From positions 24,146 through 88,145 of the forward strand of contig DATNGG010000123.1 of the NCBI GenBank assembly GCA_035605975.1: a DNA stretch of 64,000 bases, in the 5' to 3' direction. The notes beneath the pieces were generated by a model. It was not told the origin of the DNA. It ran no database searches and worked only from the letters and a program-made list of their open reading frames with translations. Source of the stretch: CAIKMD01 sp035605975 (GTDB lineage: Bacteria; Pseudomonadota; Alphaproteobacteria; ATCC43930; CGMCC-115725). The position numbers were made by a program, and so were the translations under genes. This document shows, piece by piece, positions 51,960 to 62,298 of this stretch (position 1 is its first letter; the number at the start of each line of letters is the position of its first letter).

Positions 51960-52367
51960 TTAAAAGTCCTCTCCGCCCCCGGGGGCGGAGAGGGTTGGGA
52001 GAGGTGGGGGTCTTTCCAAAGCTTGCTTGATGGTCTCCATCACACCTTCGATATTCTCGACCACATCGTTGTTCCAGAATCGTATCACTCGATATCCATG
52101 ACGTGCGAGTTCCCTGCTTCGCGCTTCATCTTGCTCCAGGTGCATCGCGTGCTGGCCGCCATCGAGTTCGATTATGAGCTTTCGCACTAGGCAGGCGAAA
52201 TCGGCGATGAAGCGGCCGATCGAATGTTGGCGACGGAACCGCCAAGGCAGCGCGCTTTCACGCAGCACGCGCCAGAGCTTGCGCTCGACATCGGTTGCGT
52301 TGCGGCGCAGCCGCCGCGCAACAATCGTTTTCGGTCGCAAGTCTCGCACCGGGGCAGCCCACCTCAT
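51960..52367 (-). CDS. DUF559 family protein (PD-(D/E)XK-like endonuclease)
   Basis: A 135-residue DUF559 protein. ARRLRRNATDVERKLWRVLRE is the N-terminal family motif, then FRRQHSIGRFIADFACLVRKLIIELDGGQH, where the D/E-D-G residues fit a PD-(D/E)XK (very-short-patch-repair-like) nuclease fold, and RHGYRVIRFWNNDVVENIEGV. Start codon lies in one flanking repeat and the last about 16 residues (ending PGGGEDF) in the other, so gene and repeats form one unit. Function is unproven; family proteins are widely scattered. Confidence 0.88.
   Translation of the reverse strand: MRWAAPVRDLRPKTIVARRLRRNATDVERKLWRVLRESALPWRFRRQHSIGRFIADFACLVRKLIIELDGGQHAMHLEQDEARSRELARHGYRVIRFWNNDVVENIEGVMETIKQALERPPPLPTLSAPGGGEDF
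51968..52012. repeat. Left hairpin repeat of the DUF559 unit
   Basis: Outer part 51968-51993 is a 26-base perfect palindrome (13-base arms, CCTCTCCGCCCCC and its complement) without a loop. Inner part 51991-52012 reads AGGGTTGGGAGAGGTGGGGGTC, the inverted partner of 52358-52375. It also encodes the end of the DUF559 protein. Confidence 0.85.
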
Positions 52368-52401
52368 CCCAACCCTTCTCCGCCCTCCAGGCGGAGAAGG
52401 G
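52358..52401. repeat. Right hairpin repeat of the DUF559 unit
   Basis: Inner part CCCACCTCATCCCAACCC contains the start codon of the DUF559 gene (CAT at 52365-52367). Outer part is a 12-bp perfect stem, CCCTTCTCCGCC/GGCGGAGAAGGG (52373-52384 and 52390-52401), with a CTCCA loop. It is an imperfect inverted copy of the left repeat. Confidence 0.85.
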
Positions 52402-52447
52402 TTTTATCAAGCTTGAGCTTAGCATGGCGCCCCGCCATCCTCGCGCC

Positions 52448-53341
52448 ATGACCGATATCCGCATGGGCGATTGGGTCGACCGCTTCGCCCCGGCAAGGCT
52501 GCGGCCCTATGCGCGGCTTGCCCGGCTCGACCGCCCCATCGGCACCTGGCTGCTGCTCTTTCCCTGCTGGTGGGGCATCGCGCTCGCGGCGCAAGCTTGG
52601 CCCGATTGGTGGCTGATGGCGCTCTTCGGCATCGGCGCCGTGGTGATGCGCGGCGCCGGCTGCACCTTCAACGACATCGTCGATCGCAATTTCGACGGCC
52701 GGGTCGAGCGCACGCGCACCAGACCCATCCCAAGCGGTGCGGTGAGCCTCAAGGCCGCCGCGGCCTTCATGGCGGTGCAGCTCGCGATCGGTGCCGCCAT
52801 CCTGTTCTCGTTGAACGCCTTATCGATCGCCCTCGGCATCGCGGTGATCCTGCTCATTGCCACCTACCCCTTCATGAAGCGGATCACCTATTGGCCGCAA
52901 TTCTTCTTGGGCCTCAATTTCAATTGGGGCGCGCTTCTGGGCTGGGCGGCGGTGCGCGGCGATCTCGGCTGGCCGCCTTTGCTGCTCTATCTCGGCGGCA
53001 TCGCCTGGACCCTCGGCTACGACACGATCTACGCCCATCAGGACAAGGAGGACGACGCGCTCATCGGCGTCAAATCCTCGGCGCTGGCGCTCGGCAAGCA
53101 CACGCGCCCTTTCCTCTTCATCTTCTACGTGGCGGCGTGTCTGCTCTGGGCGCTGGCGGGGCAAGCGGCGGGGCTCGGCCTCGCCTTCCGCGTCGCTCTC
53201 GTGCTCGTCTTCTTTCAGTTGTGCTGGCAGGCGGCGCGGATCGATACCGAGGATTCGGCCGATTGCCTCGCGAAGTTCAAATCGAACCGCTTGACGGGCT
53301 GGATTCTGCTCCTCGGCATCATCGCCGCGCATGTCGTCTGA
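52448..53341 (+). CDS. ubiA: 4-Hydroxybenzoate polyprenyltransferase
   Basis: A 297-residue prenyltransferase of ubiquinone synthesis with seven to nine helices. The aspartate motifs are NDIVDRNFDGRVERT (about 76-90) and YDTIYAHQDKEDD. RLARLDRPIGTWLLLFPCWWG is typical. The ATG at 52448 is used; an in-frame ATG at 52424 is possible. It begins 47 bases after the DUF559 repeat. Its end overlaps the methyltransferase start by 11 bases. Confidence 0.94.
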   Translation: MTDIRMGDWVDRFAPARLRPYARLARLDRPIGTWLLLFPCWWGIALAAQAWPDWWLMALFGIGAVVMRGAGCTFNDIVDRNFDGRVERTRTRPIPSGAVSLKAAAAFMAVQLAIGAAILFSLNALSIALGIAVILLIATYPFMKRITYWPQFFLGLNFNWGALLGWAAVRGDLGWPPLLLYLGGIAWTLGYDTIYAHQDKEDDALIGVKSSALALGKHTRPFLFIFYVAACLLWALAGQAAGLGLAFRVALVLVFFQLCWQAARIDTEDSADCLAKFKSNRLTGWILLLGIIAAHVV

Positions 53342-53984
53342 TCCGGCCGCTTTCATTCGCGCGCAGACGGCGATCGCGGCGCCGCCGCTCACGCCCGAGA
53401 TCCGGCTGCATCTCGCCAGCGAAGTCACGCCGCTCTGGCATGCGACCGAGGCGAGCCTCGCAAAGCAGCAGCTACCGCCGCCCTATTGGGCCTTTGCCTG
53501 GGCAGGCGGCCAAGCGCTCGCCCGCTATCTCCTCGACCATCGCGACGTCGCCGCCGGCCAAGACGCGCTCGATTTCGGCGCCGGCTCGGGCCTCGTCGCC
53601 ATCGCCGCCAGAATGGCCGGGGCACGCCGCGTCACCGCCGCCGAGATCGATCCTTTCGCAACCGCCGCCATCGCGATGAATGCACGGCTCAACAACGTGT
53701 CGGTCGCCCTCGAAGCGAGCGACGTGATCGGCCGCGCCGCGGCGCCGTGGACGCTCATTCTCGCCGGCGATATGTGCTACGAGCGGCCTCTCGCCGAGCG
53801 GCTGATCGCCTGGCTCAAAACGAAGGCGCGGGGCGGCGCGACCGTCCTCTTGGGCGATCCTGGCCGCGCCTATTTGCCGAAAACCGGGCTCACCGAACTC
53901 GCCCGCTATGCCGTGCCGACGCCGCTCGATCTCGAAGATCGCACCGAGCGCATCGGCATCGTCTGGCGGCTCGCGCCCGACTGA
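53331..53984 (+). CDS. Protein lysine methyltransferase, ETF-beta type (METTL20-like)
   Basis: A 217-residue class I SAM methyltransferase: LDFGAGSGLVAIAARMAGA (about 81-99) is the SAM-binding loop, and LILAGDMCYERPLAERL carries the post-I acidic/aromatic motif. It fits the nicotinamide-N-methyltransferase-like family that in Agrobacterium methylates the beta subunit of electron transfer flavoprotein. The substrate is therefore inferred. The start lies inside ubiA (11-base overlap). Confidence 0.82.
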   Translation: MSSDPAAFIRAQTAIAAPPLTPEIRLHLASEVTPLWHATEASLAKQQLPPPYWAFAWAGGQALARYLLDHRDVAAGQDALDFGAGSGLVAIAARMAGARRVTAAEIDPFATAAIAMNARLNNVSVALEASDVIGRAAAPWTLILAGDMCYERPLAERLIAWLKTKARGGATVLLGDPGRAYLPKTGLTELARYAVPTPLDLEDRTERIGIVWRLAPD

Positions 53985-54052
53985 GCGCGCCGGGGTGACG
54001 CAGGGGCCGGTGATCGCTATATGTGAAGAACCGCCATTCGCGACAGGAACCC

Positions 54053-55408
54053 ATGCCGACCCCTGAACCGATACCGCAGGATTCGCAGGCATTGCTCGAC
54101 GATCTGATCGGGCGTGCGCGCAAAGCCGGCGCCGATGCCGCCGACGCGGTGCTGGTCGAGAGCGCGTCGCTGAGCCATGCGCAGCGTCTCGGCAAGGTCG
54201 AGAAGCTCGAACGCTCGGAGAATTACGATCTCGGCTTGCGCGTGCTGGTCGGCAAGCGCCAGGCGATCGTCTCCTCCAACGACCGGCGCGAGACGGCGCG
54301 CGGCGAGCTCGTCGCGCGCGCCATCGCCATGGCGAAGACCGTGCCGGAGGATCCCTATTGCGGCCTCGCCGATCCCTCGGAGCTGGCGCGCCAATGGCCC
54401 GATCTCGATCTGGTCGATCCGCAGGAGCCGGCGCCCGAGCTCCTGATCGCCCGCGCCGCCGCCGCCGAGGACGCCGCCCGCGCCGTGCCCGGCGTCACCA
54501 ATTCCGAGGGCGCGGAGGCGGGCTGGAGCCGGTCGCGCATCGCGCTCGTCGCCTCGAATGGCTTTGCCGGCGGCTATGGCATGACGCATCACAGCGTCAG
54601 CGCCGCCGTGCTCGCGGGCAGCGGCACCGGAATGGAGCGCGACTATGATTTCTCGAGCGCGGTCTGGGCCGAGGCGCTGAGCGATCCGGCGGCCATCGGC
54701 AAGAGCGCAGGCGAGCGCGCGGTGAAGCGCTTGGGCGCGCGCAAGGTTCCGACCTGCCAGGTGCCGGTGGTGTTCGATCCGCGCGTCGCGGGCGGGCTGC
54801 TGCGCCATCTCATCGGCGCGATCAGCGGCCCCGCGATCGCGCGCGGCACCAGCTTTTTGAAAGACAAGCTGGGCGAGCGCATCATGCCGGCGGGCGTCAC
54901 CGTCATCGACGACCCGCATCGCCGCCGCGGGCTGCGCGCCAAGCCCTTCGACGGCGAGGGCGTGCGCAACGCGCGGCGCGCCATCGTCGAGGACGGCGTG
55001 CTGAAGACCTGGCTGCTCGATCAGCGCTCGGCGCGCCAGCTCGGCATGAAGAGCACCGGCCATGCCAGCCGCGGCACGTCGGGTCCGCCCGGGCCGGGTC
55101 CGACCAATCTCTATCTCGAGCCCGGCGCGGTGACGGCCAAGGAGCTGATCGGCGACATTGCGAGCGGATTCTATGTCTGCGAGCTGATGGGCATGGGCGT
55201 CAATGGCGTGACCGGCGATTACAGCCGCGGCGCCGCCGGCTTCTGGATCGAGCGCGGCGCGATCGCCTTTCCGGTGAGCGAGATGACGATCGCCGGCAAT
55301 CTCAAGGACATCTTCCTTCACCTCACCGCCGCCAATGACCTCGTCTTCAAGACCGGCAGCGATGCGCCCACCCTGCGCATCGACGGGATGACGGTCGCCG
55401 GGGCTTAG
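54053..55408 (+). CDS. pmbA: Metalloprotease partner PmbA/TldE
   Basis: A 451-residue TldE subunit, which lacks the HExxxH zinc motif of its partner TldD. LERSENYDLGLRVLVGKRQA, VVFDPRVAGGLLRHLIGAISG and GVNGVTGDYSRGAAGFWIE are family hallmarks. AGGAA precedes the ATG at 54053. Together with tldD (46436) it forms the heterodimeric protease, though the genes are 6 kb apart. Confidence 0.93.
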   Translation: MPTPEPIPQDSQALLDDLIGRARKAGADAADAVLVESASLSHAQRLGKVEKLERSENYDLGLRVLVGKRQAIVSSNDRRETARGELVARAIAMAKTVPEDPYCGLADPSELARQWPDLDLVDPQEPAPELLIARAAAAEDAARAVPGVTNSEGAEAGWSRSRIALVASNGFAGGYGMTHHSVSAAVLAGSGTGMERDYDFSSAVWAEALSDPAAIGKSAGERAVKRLGARKVPTCQVPVVFDPRVAGGLLRHLIGAISGPAIARGTSFLKDKLGERIMPAGVTVIDDPHRRRGLRAKPFDGEGVRNARRAIVEDGVLKTWLLDQRSARQLGMKSTGHASRGTSGPPGPGPTNLYLEPGAVTAKELIGDIASGFYVCELMGMGVNGVTGDYSRGAAGFWIERGAIAFPVSEMTIAGNLKDIFLHLTAANDLVFKTGSDAPTLRIDGMTVAGA

Positions 55409-55417
55409 TCTTCGCGC

Positions 55418-56335
55418 TCAGGCGATGAGTCCCACCGCCGCATCGGCAAGCCGGATGCGCGCGGGAAGATGCGCGCGAATATCGCCGTCGATCTGCACCG
55501 GCGCGCCGGGCGGACCCGCGATCTCGATATGCGCCGCCGCGCTCACCCGCACGTCGCGCTGATGCGACAGGCAGCCGGCCATCGTCGCCAGCACATATCG
55601 TGCGGTCGAAACCCGCGAGGTTCGCTCGAACAGCACGGCGTAAAGCTGATCGCTATCGAGCGTCGCCTTCGGCGCCAGCACGAAGCGGCCGCCATAGAAA
55701 TGCGCGCGCGCCACAACAATCGAGGCCGGCCATGCGGCGTGATCGTCGATGATTGCCGGAAAGCGCATCAAGGGTCGGCAGAGGAGCTGCTGGAGGCTGC
55801 CGATGACGTAAGCGCCCTTGCCGATGCGCCGCTTCAGCTTGAGATCGAGATGCGCCACGACTTGGGCATCGAACCCCACCCCCGCCATCGAGAGAAAGCG
55901 CCAGGGCTCGACGCGGTCGGCGCTCAGAATCTCGCCCGGCCGCACCAGACGCGCCGGCGTGAACGCAGCGATCCGGGCCAGCGCTTCGAGATCGCGCGGC
56001 AAGCGCAGCTCGTTCGCCAGCACATTGGCGGTGCCGAGCGGCAGCAGCGCGAGCGGCAGCGCCGAGCCGACCAGCCCATTCAGCGCCTCGTTGATCGTGC
56101 CATCGCCGCCCGCCACCGCCACCGCATCGAAGCGCTGCGCATCGGCGCCGCGCGCGATCTCGAGCGCGTGCAGCGGCCCTTCGGTGTGCCGAAGCGTCAC
56201 TTCGGCGCCGAGCGCATCGAGCGCCTTGCGCCACGCCGCGAGTTTTTTGGCGGCGCGCCGTCCGGCCGTCGGGTTGTGGATGACGAGCAGCCGGCGCGGC
56301 TGCTCTTGGTTCCCGCCCGCGCCCGCACCGCTCAT
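55418..56335 (-). CDS. Diacylglycerol kinase-family lipid kinase
   Basis: A 305-residue lipid kinase: NPTAGRR (21-27) and GGDGTINEALNG (76-87) form the nucleotide site, LLPLGTANVLANELRLP follows. It belongs to the YegS/BmrU/DgkB group, acting on diacylglycerol or related lipids. The ATG at 56335 has GGGGA ahead; the longer ORF is not supported. It is divergent from the MsbA-like gene and convergent with pmbA (9 bases between stops). Confidence 0.9.
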   Translation of the reverse strand: MSGAGAGGNQEQPRRLLVIHNPTAGRRAAKKLAAWRKALDALGAEVTLRHTEGPLHALEIARGADAQRFDAVAVAGGDGTINEALNGLVGSALPLALLPLGTANVLANELRLPRDLEALARIAAFTPARLVRPGEILSADRVEPWRFLSMAGVGFDAQVVAHLDLKLKRRIGKGAYVIGSLQQLLCRPLMRFPAIIDDHAAWPASIVVARAHFYGGRFVLAPKATLDSDQLYAVLFERTSRVSTARYVLATMAGCLSHQRDVRVSAAAHIEIAGPPGAPVQIDGDIRAHLPARIRLADAAVGLIA

Positions 56336-56470
56336 GGCGTCCCCGTTCTGCCGCGTCTCCCATAGCCGAAGCCGGGCTCGAGCGCCATCGCCCGCGCGGA
56401 GAAGAATGCTTGCATAACAGCAACTTCGCCGATAGATACCGGGCCCATGCGGGGGAGCCGCCATGCTATC

Positions 56471-58336
<1,866 letters not shown>

Positions 58337-58345
58337 GTCCAAGGC

Positions 58346-59089
58346 ATGGGACTGATCAAGGCGCTGCTGCGCAGCGAGGCCGGCCTGCGACTCGCCTGCT
58401 GGCTGGTCCAGGCCTATGTGCGCCTCGTCTATCGCACCAGCCGCTGGACGGTCGAGGGCGCGGCTTTCCCCCAGGCGGTGCGTGCGCAGAGCGGCGCTTT
58501 CATCCTCGCCTTCTGGCATGGCAGGTTGCTGATGATGCCGATGGCCTGGCAGCGCTTCGCGCCGATGCACATGCTGATCTCCGCGCATACGGATGGGCAG
58601 CTGATCGCCGGCGCCGTGCGCCATTTCGACATCGACTCGGTCGCCGGCTCCTCCAATGACGGCGGCAGCCAGGCGCTGCGGGCGATGGTGCGATGGCTGA
58701 AATCGGGCGATTGCGTCGGCATCACGCCGGATGGGCCGGACGGGCCGGCGATGCGCGCGAGCCGCGGCATCGTCGCCGTCGCGCGCCTGGCCGGCGCGCC
58801 GGTGGTGCCTTTGGCCTATGCGACGCGACGGCGCCGGATCCTTGCGAGCTGGGACCGGTTTCACCTGCCCCTACCCTTCACCCGCGGCATCTTCATCTGG
58901 GGCGAGCCGATCCTCATCGCGGGCGCGCTCGACGATGCCGCCATGGAAGAGCGCCGCGTCCTCGTCGAAACGCGGCTCAACCTCATCACCGCCGAGGCCG
59001 ACCGCCGCATGGGACATGCGGCCGTCGCTCCCGGCACCATGGACCGCGCCGCCTTGCGCGAGGTGCGGCGCGCGGCGGGCTCGCGATGA
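58346..59089 (+). CDS. DUF374 lysophospholipid-acyltransferase-like protein
   Basis: A 247-residue DUF374 protein. FILAFWHGRLLMMP has the acyltransferase His-x4 motif region; AGSSNDGGSQALR and GITPDGPDGPAMRASRG follow. In Alphaproteobacteria such proteins lie beside waaA and are implicated in lipid A acylation. It has one N-terminal helix. Its stop overlaps the waaA start (ATGA at 59086-59089). Confidence 0.9.
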   Translation: MGLIKALLRSEAGLRLACWLVQAYVRLVYRTSRWTVEGAAFPQAVRAQSGAFILAFWHGRLLMMPMAWQRFAPMHMLISAHTDGQLIAGAVRHFDIDSVAGSSNDGGSQALRAMVRWLKSGDCVGITPDGPDGPAMRASRGIVAVARLAGAPVVPLAYATRRRRILASWDRFHLPLPFTRGIFIWGEPILIAGALDDAAMEERRVLVETRLNLITAEADRRMGHAAVAPGTMDRAALREVRRAAGSR

Positions 59090-60372
59090 GCCGGCTGCTG
59101 ACCCTCTACCAGGCCGGGACCACCGCGCTCGGGCCGGTGGTGGCGCTTTATCTCGCGCGGCGCATGGCGCATGGCAAGGAAGACCGCGAGCGTTTCCCCG
59201 AGCGCCAGGGCTTCGCCAGCCGCGCGCGTCCCGCCGGGCGGCTGATCTGGGTACATGCGGCGAGCAATGGCGAGGCGGTGTCGATGCTGTCGCTGATCGA
59301 CCGGCTGCTGGTCGAGCGGCCGGCGCTGTCCGTTTTGGTGACAACCGGGACCGTGACCTCGGCGCGGCTTTTGGCGCATCGCCTGCCGGCCGATCGCGCC
59401 TGGCACCAATATGTGCCGGTCGATCGCCCGGCCTATGTGAAGCGCTTTCTCGATCACTGGCGGCCCGATCTCGCGCTCTGGGTCGAGTCGGAACTATGGC
59501 CGAACCTCGTTTCGCAGGCCGACCGGACGGGCGTCCCGCTCCTCCTCCTCAACGGCCGGATGTCGGCGCGGTCCTTCCGCGGCTGGCAGCGCGTGCCCGG
59601 CATGATCGCGCCGCTCCTCGCCTGCTTCGAGCTGTGCCTCGCCCAGGACGAGGTCCAGGCCGAGCGCTTCCGCCGCCTCGGCGCCGCCGCAGCGGCAACC
59701 GTCGGCGATTTGAAAACCGCGGCGGCGCCCTTGCCCTTCGATGAAGGCGAGCTCGACCGCATCGCCGCGAGCGCCGTCGGCCGGCCGCTCTGGCTCGCCG
59801 CCAGCACGCATCAGGGCGAGGAGGAAGCCGCCGCCTTGGCGCATCGCGCCTTGGCGCCGGGACGGCCTGGGCTGCTGACCATCATCGCCCCCCGCCATCC
59901 CGCCCGCGCCGACGAGATCGCGGCGATGCTCGCGCGTCAGGGCCTCAAAGTCGCGCGGCGCGCACGCGGCGAGACGCTCACCGCCGCAACCGATATCTAT
60001 CTCGCCGATACGCTCGGCGAGCTGGGGCTGTTCTATCGGCTTGCCGGCATCGCCTTCATCGGCGGCTCGCTGACGCCGATGGGCGGACACAACCCGCTCG
60101 AAGCGGCTTTGCTCGATTGCGCGATCCTGCACGGCCCCGATATGAGCAATTGCGCCGCCATGGCCCAGTCGCTTGCGGCGGCGGGCGCGGCGGTCACCGT
60201 GCGCGATGTCGATGAGTTGACCGCGGCAGTCGGACGGCTGCTCGGCGATGCGGTCGAGCGCGCGGCGCGCGCCGCCGCCGCCGCCGGCATCGCCGCCGAC
60301 AATCGCGCCGTGCTCGATGCCGTGCTTCAGCGCATCGCACCCTGGCTCGACCGATTGTCGGCACATGCCTGA
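59086..60372 (+). CDS. waaA: 3-Deoxy-D-manno-octulosonic acid (Kdo) transferase
   Basis: A 428-residue glycosyltransferase adding Kdo to lipid IVA. Family segments are RLIWVHAASNGEAVSMLSLI, ALWVESELWPNLV, LAASTHQGEE and FIGGSLTPMGGHNPLEAA. One N-terminal helix anchors it to the inner membrane. The ATG overlaps the previous stop by 4 bases; its own end overlaps lpxK by 8. Confidence 0.94.
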   Translation: MSRLLTLYQAGTTALGPVVALYLARRMAHGKEDRERFPERQGFASRARPAGRLIWVHAASNGEAVSMLSLIDRLLVERPALSVLVTTGTVTSARLLAHRLPADRAWHQYVPVDRPAYVKRFLDHWRPDLALWVESELWPNLVSQADRTGVPLLLLNGRMSARSFRGWQRVPGMIAPLLACFELCLAQDEVQAERFRRLGAAAAATVGDLKTAAAPLPFDEGELDRIAASAVGRPLWLAASTHQGEEEAAALAHRALAPGRPGLLTIIAPRHPARADEIAAMLARQGLKVARRARGETLTAATDIYLADTLGELGLFYRLAGIAFIGGSLTPMGGHNPLEAALLDCAILHGPDMSNCAAMAQSLAAAGAAVTVRDVDELTAAVGRLLGDAVERAARAAAAAGIAADNRAVLDAVLQRIAPWLDRLSAHA

Positions 60373-61336
60373 GGCGCCGAAGTTCTGGACAAAGCCGGGA
60401 TTGCTGTCCGGCTTGTTCCTGCCTTTGGGCTGGGGCCATGCGGCGCTCAGCGCGGCGCGGCGCCGCTTCAGCCATGCCTGGCGCGCCAGCGTTCCGGTGA
60501 TCTGCGTCGGCAATCTCGTCGCCGGCGGCGCGGGCAAGACACCGGTGAGCCTCAGCCTTGCGCGTATCCTGACCGAGGCCGGGCTCGCGCCGCATATTTT
60601 GAGCCGCGGCTATCGCGCGCGGCTCAAAGGACCGCTGCAAGTCGATCCGGCGCGGCACAGCGCCGCCGAGGTCGGCGACGAGCCGCTGCTGCTGGCGCGC
60701 GCCGCGCCGACCTGGATCGGCGCCGACCGCGTCGCCTCGGCGCGCGCCGCCATCGCCGCCGGCGCCGGCATCCTGCTGCTCGATGACGGGCTCCAGAATC
60801 CCTATCTCCATCACGATTTGGCGCTCGTGGTGATCGACGGTGCCTATGGGCTCGGCAATGGCCGCGTCATTCCGGCTGGCCCGCTGCGCGAGCCCGCGGA
60901 TCGGGGCTTGGCGCGCGCATCGGCGATCGTCCTCATGGGGAGGCCGCGGCCCGATCTCGTTCTTGCCGGCAAGACCGTGCTGCGCGCCACCCTCGCGCCG
61001 CGCGCGGGCGAGATCTTCAAGGGCAAATCCGTCATCGCCTTCGCCGGCATCGGCCAGCCGAAGAAATTCTTCGCGACCCTTGAAGAGATCGGCGCCGTTC
61101 TCGCCGGTGCGCATCCTTTCGCCGATCATCACCCCTACCGCGACACCGAGCTGGCGCGGCTCGCCGCCGAGGCGAGCGAGAATGACGCCGCCCTCGTCAC
61201 CACCGAGAAGGATTGGGTGCGCATCGCCCCCGCCTGGCGTCAGCGCGCGAGCGCCTTGAAGGTCGAGGTCGAATGGGCGGACGAGGCGGCGCTGCGCCGC
61301 GTCCTTGCGCCGGCGCTGGAGCGGGCGCATGGCTGA
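60365..61336 (+). CDS. lpxK: Tetraacyldisaccharide 4'-kinase
   Basis: A 323-residue lipid A kinase phosphorylating the 4' position of the disaccharide. Walker-type loop VGNLVAGGAGKTP (48-60), LSRGYRARLKGP, and LLDDGLQNPYLHHDLALVVID are typical, and ALVTTEKDWVR follows near the end. It is in the order waaA-lpxK-LpxL-like. The start lies 8 bases inside waaA. Confidence 0.94.
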   Translation: MPEAPKFWTKPGLLSGLFLPLGWGHAALSAARRRFSHAWRASVPVICVGNLVAGGAGKTPVSLSLARILTEAGLAPHILSRGYRARLKGPLQVDPARHSAAEVGDEPLLLARAAPTWIGADRVASARAAIAAGAGILLLDDGLQNPYLHHDLALVVIDGAYGLGNGRVIPAGPLREPADRGLARASAIVLMGRPRPDLVLAGKTVLRATLAPRAGEIFKGKSVIAFAGIGQPKKFFATLEEIGAVLAGAHPFADHHPYRDTELARLAAEASENDAALVTTEKDWVRIAPAWRQRASALKVEVEWADEAALRRVLAPALERAHG

Positions 61337-62213
61337 GCGGCGCGCCTCGCCCAGCGATTGGCTCGAAGGCGCCGGCGCCGTGATCTTCTACACCTTCTTT
61401 CGTTTCCTGCCGCTCGATTGGGCCTCGGGCCTGGGCGGCTTCATCGCGCGGACGATCGGGCCGCGCCTCGGCGTCAGCAAGCGCGCGCGCGAGAATCTGC
61501 GCCTTGCCATGCCGGAGCTGCCAGCGACGGAGATCGAGCGCATCGTTTCGGGCATGTGGAACAATCTCGGCCGCGTCTGTGCCGAATATCCGCATCTCAG
61601 GAAATTCCGCGCCTTCGCCGATGACGGACGCATCGAGCGCAACGACCGCGGCAACATCCTTGCGACGCATGACCCGAACCGGCGCTACATCTTCTTCTCG
61701 GCGCATTACGGGAATTGGGAAATCGCGATCCGCACCGCGACCCAGGCGGGCTTCGCGGTGACCGCGGTCTACCGCGCCGCCAACAACCGGATCGTCGACC
61801 GGCTGATCGCCTGGGCGCGCGGCAGCGATGGCGGCGAGCTCGTGCCCAAGGGCGCGGTCGCCGCCTACAAGGCCTTCGGCGCGCTGCGCGCCGGGCGCGA
61901 GCTGTGCATGCTGGTCGATCAGAAGATGAATGACGGGATCGCCGTGCCGTTCTTCGGTCGCGCGGCGATGACGGCGCCGGCGCTGGCGCGGCTCGCCTTG
62001 CGCTTCGATTGCGCGGTCGTGCCGGTGCGTGTCGAGCGGACGCGCGGCGCGCATTTCCGCATCACCGCCGAGCCCGCGCTGCCCTTGCCGCGCACCGGCA
62101 ACGACGCCGCCGATACGCTGACGCTGATGACGGCGGTCAACGGCGTCATCGAGCGCTGGGTGCGCGAGCGGCCGGAGCAATGGTTCTGGCTGCATCGCCG
62201 CTGGCCGGATTAA
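61329..62213 (+). CDS. LpxL/HtrB-like lipid A late acyltransferase
   Basis: A 294-residue acyltransferase with a weak N-terminal hydrophobic segment and the motif FSAHYGNWEIA, whose H126-x4-E131 is the catalytic pair. MLVDQKMNDGIAVPFFGR and PVRVERTRGAHFRI are typical of the lauroyl/myristoyl transferase group. It should acylate the Kdo-lipid A precursor. The start overlaps the lpxK end by 8 bases. It closes the lipid A operon. Confidence 0.9.
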   Translation: MAERRASPSDWLEGAGAVIFYTFFRFLPLDWASGLGGFIARTIGPRLGVSKRARENLRLAMPELPATEIERIVSGMWNNLGRVCAEYPHLRKFRAFADDGRIERNDRGNILATHDPNRRYIFFSAHYGNWEIAIRTATQAGFAVTAVYRAANNRIVDRLIAWARGSDGGELVPKGAVAAYKAFGALRAGRELCMLVDQKMNDGIAVPFFGRAAMTAPALARLALRFDCAVVPVRVERTRGAHFRITAEPALPLPRTGNDAADTLTLMTAVNGVIERWVRERPEQWFWLHRRWPD

Positions 62214-62236
62214 CTCCTTGGTCAGCTTCGCACGAC

Positions 62237-62264
62237 GGCGACCCGGCTAGATTCGCCGGTCGCC
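62237..62264. terminator. GC-rich hairpin between convergent genes
   Basis: GGCGACC(C)GGC and GCCGGTCGCC pair into a roughly 10-bp stem with a single-base bulge and a seven-base loop, in the 85-bp gap between the acyltransferase and the M23/XseA ORF. No T-run on either side. A 14-base direct repeat TCAGCTTCGCACGA flanks it (62222-62235 and 62278-62291). Confidence 0.35.
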
Positions 62265-62298
62265 TGTGCTACGCGGCTCAGCTTCGCACGAAGCGGGA

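Larger units (their letters stand above)
51968..52401. mobile_element. Palindrome-bounded DUF559 unit, putative mini mobile element
   Basis: A 434-bp unit: one DUF559 gene between inverted, hairpin-forming repeats (51968-52012 and 52358-52401). The inner arms share CCCACCTC(A)TCCCAACCC in inverted orientation, and the outer arms are GC-rich palindromes. It is lodged between rsmE and ubiA. No target duplication is evident. Same architecture as the GIY-YIG unit at 10809-11185 but unrelated in sequence. Mobility is inferred. Confidence 0.5.
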
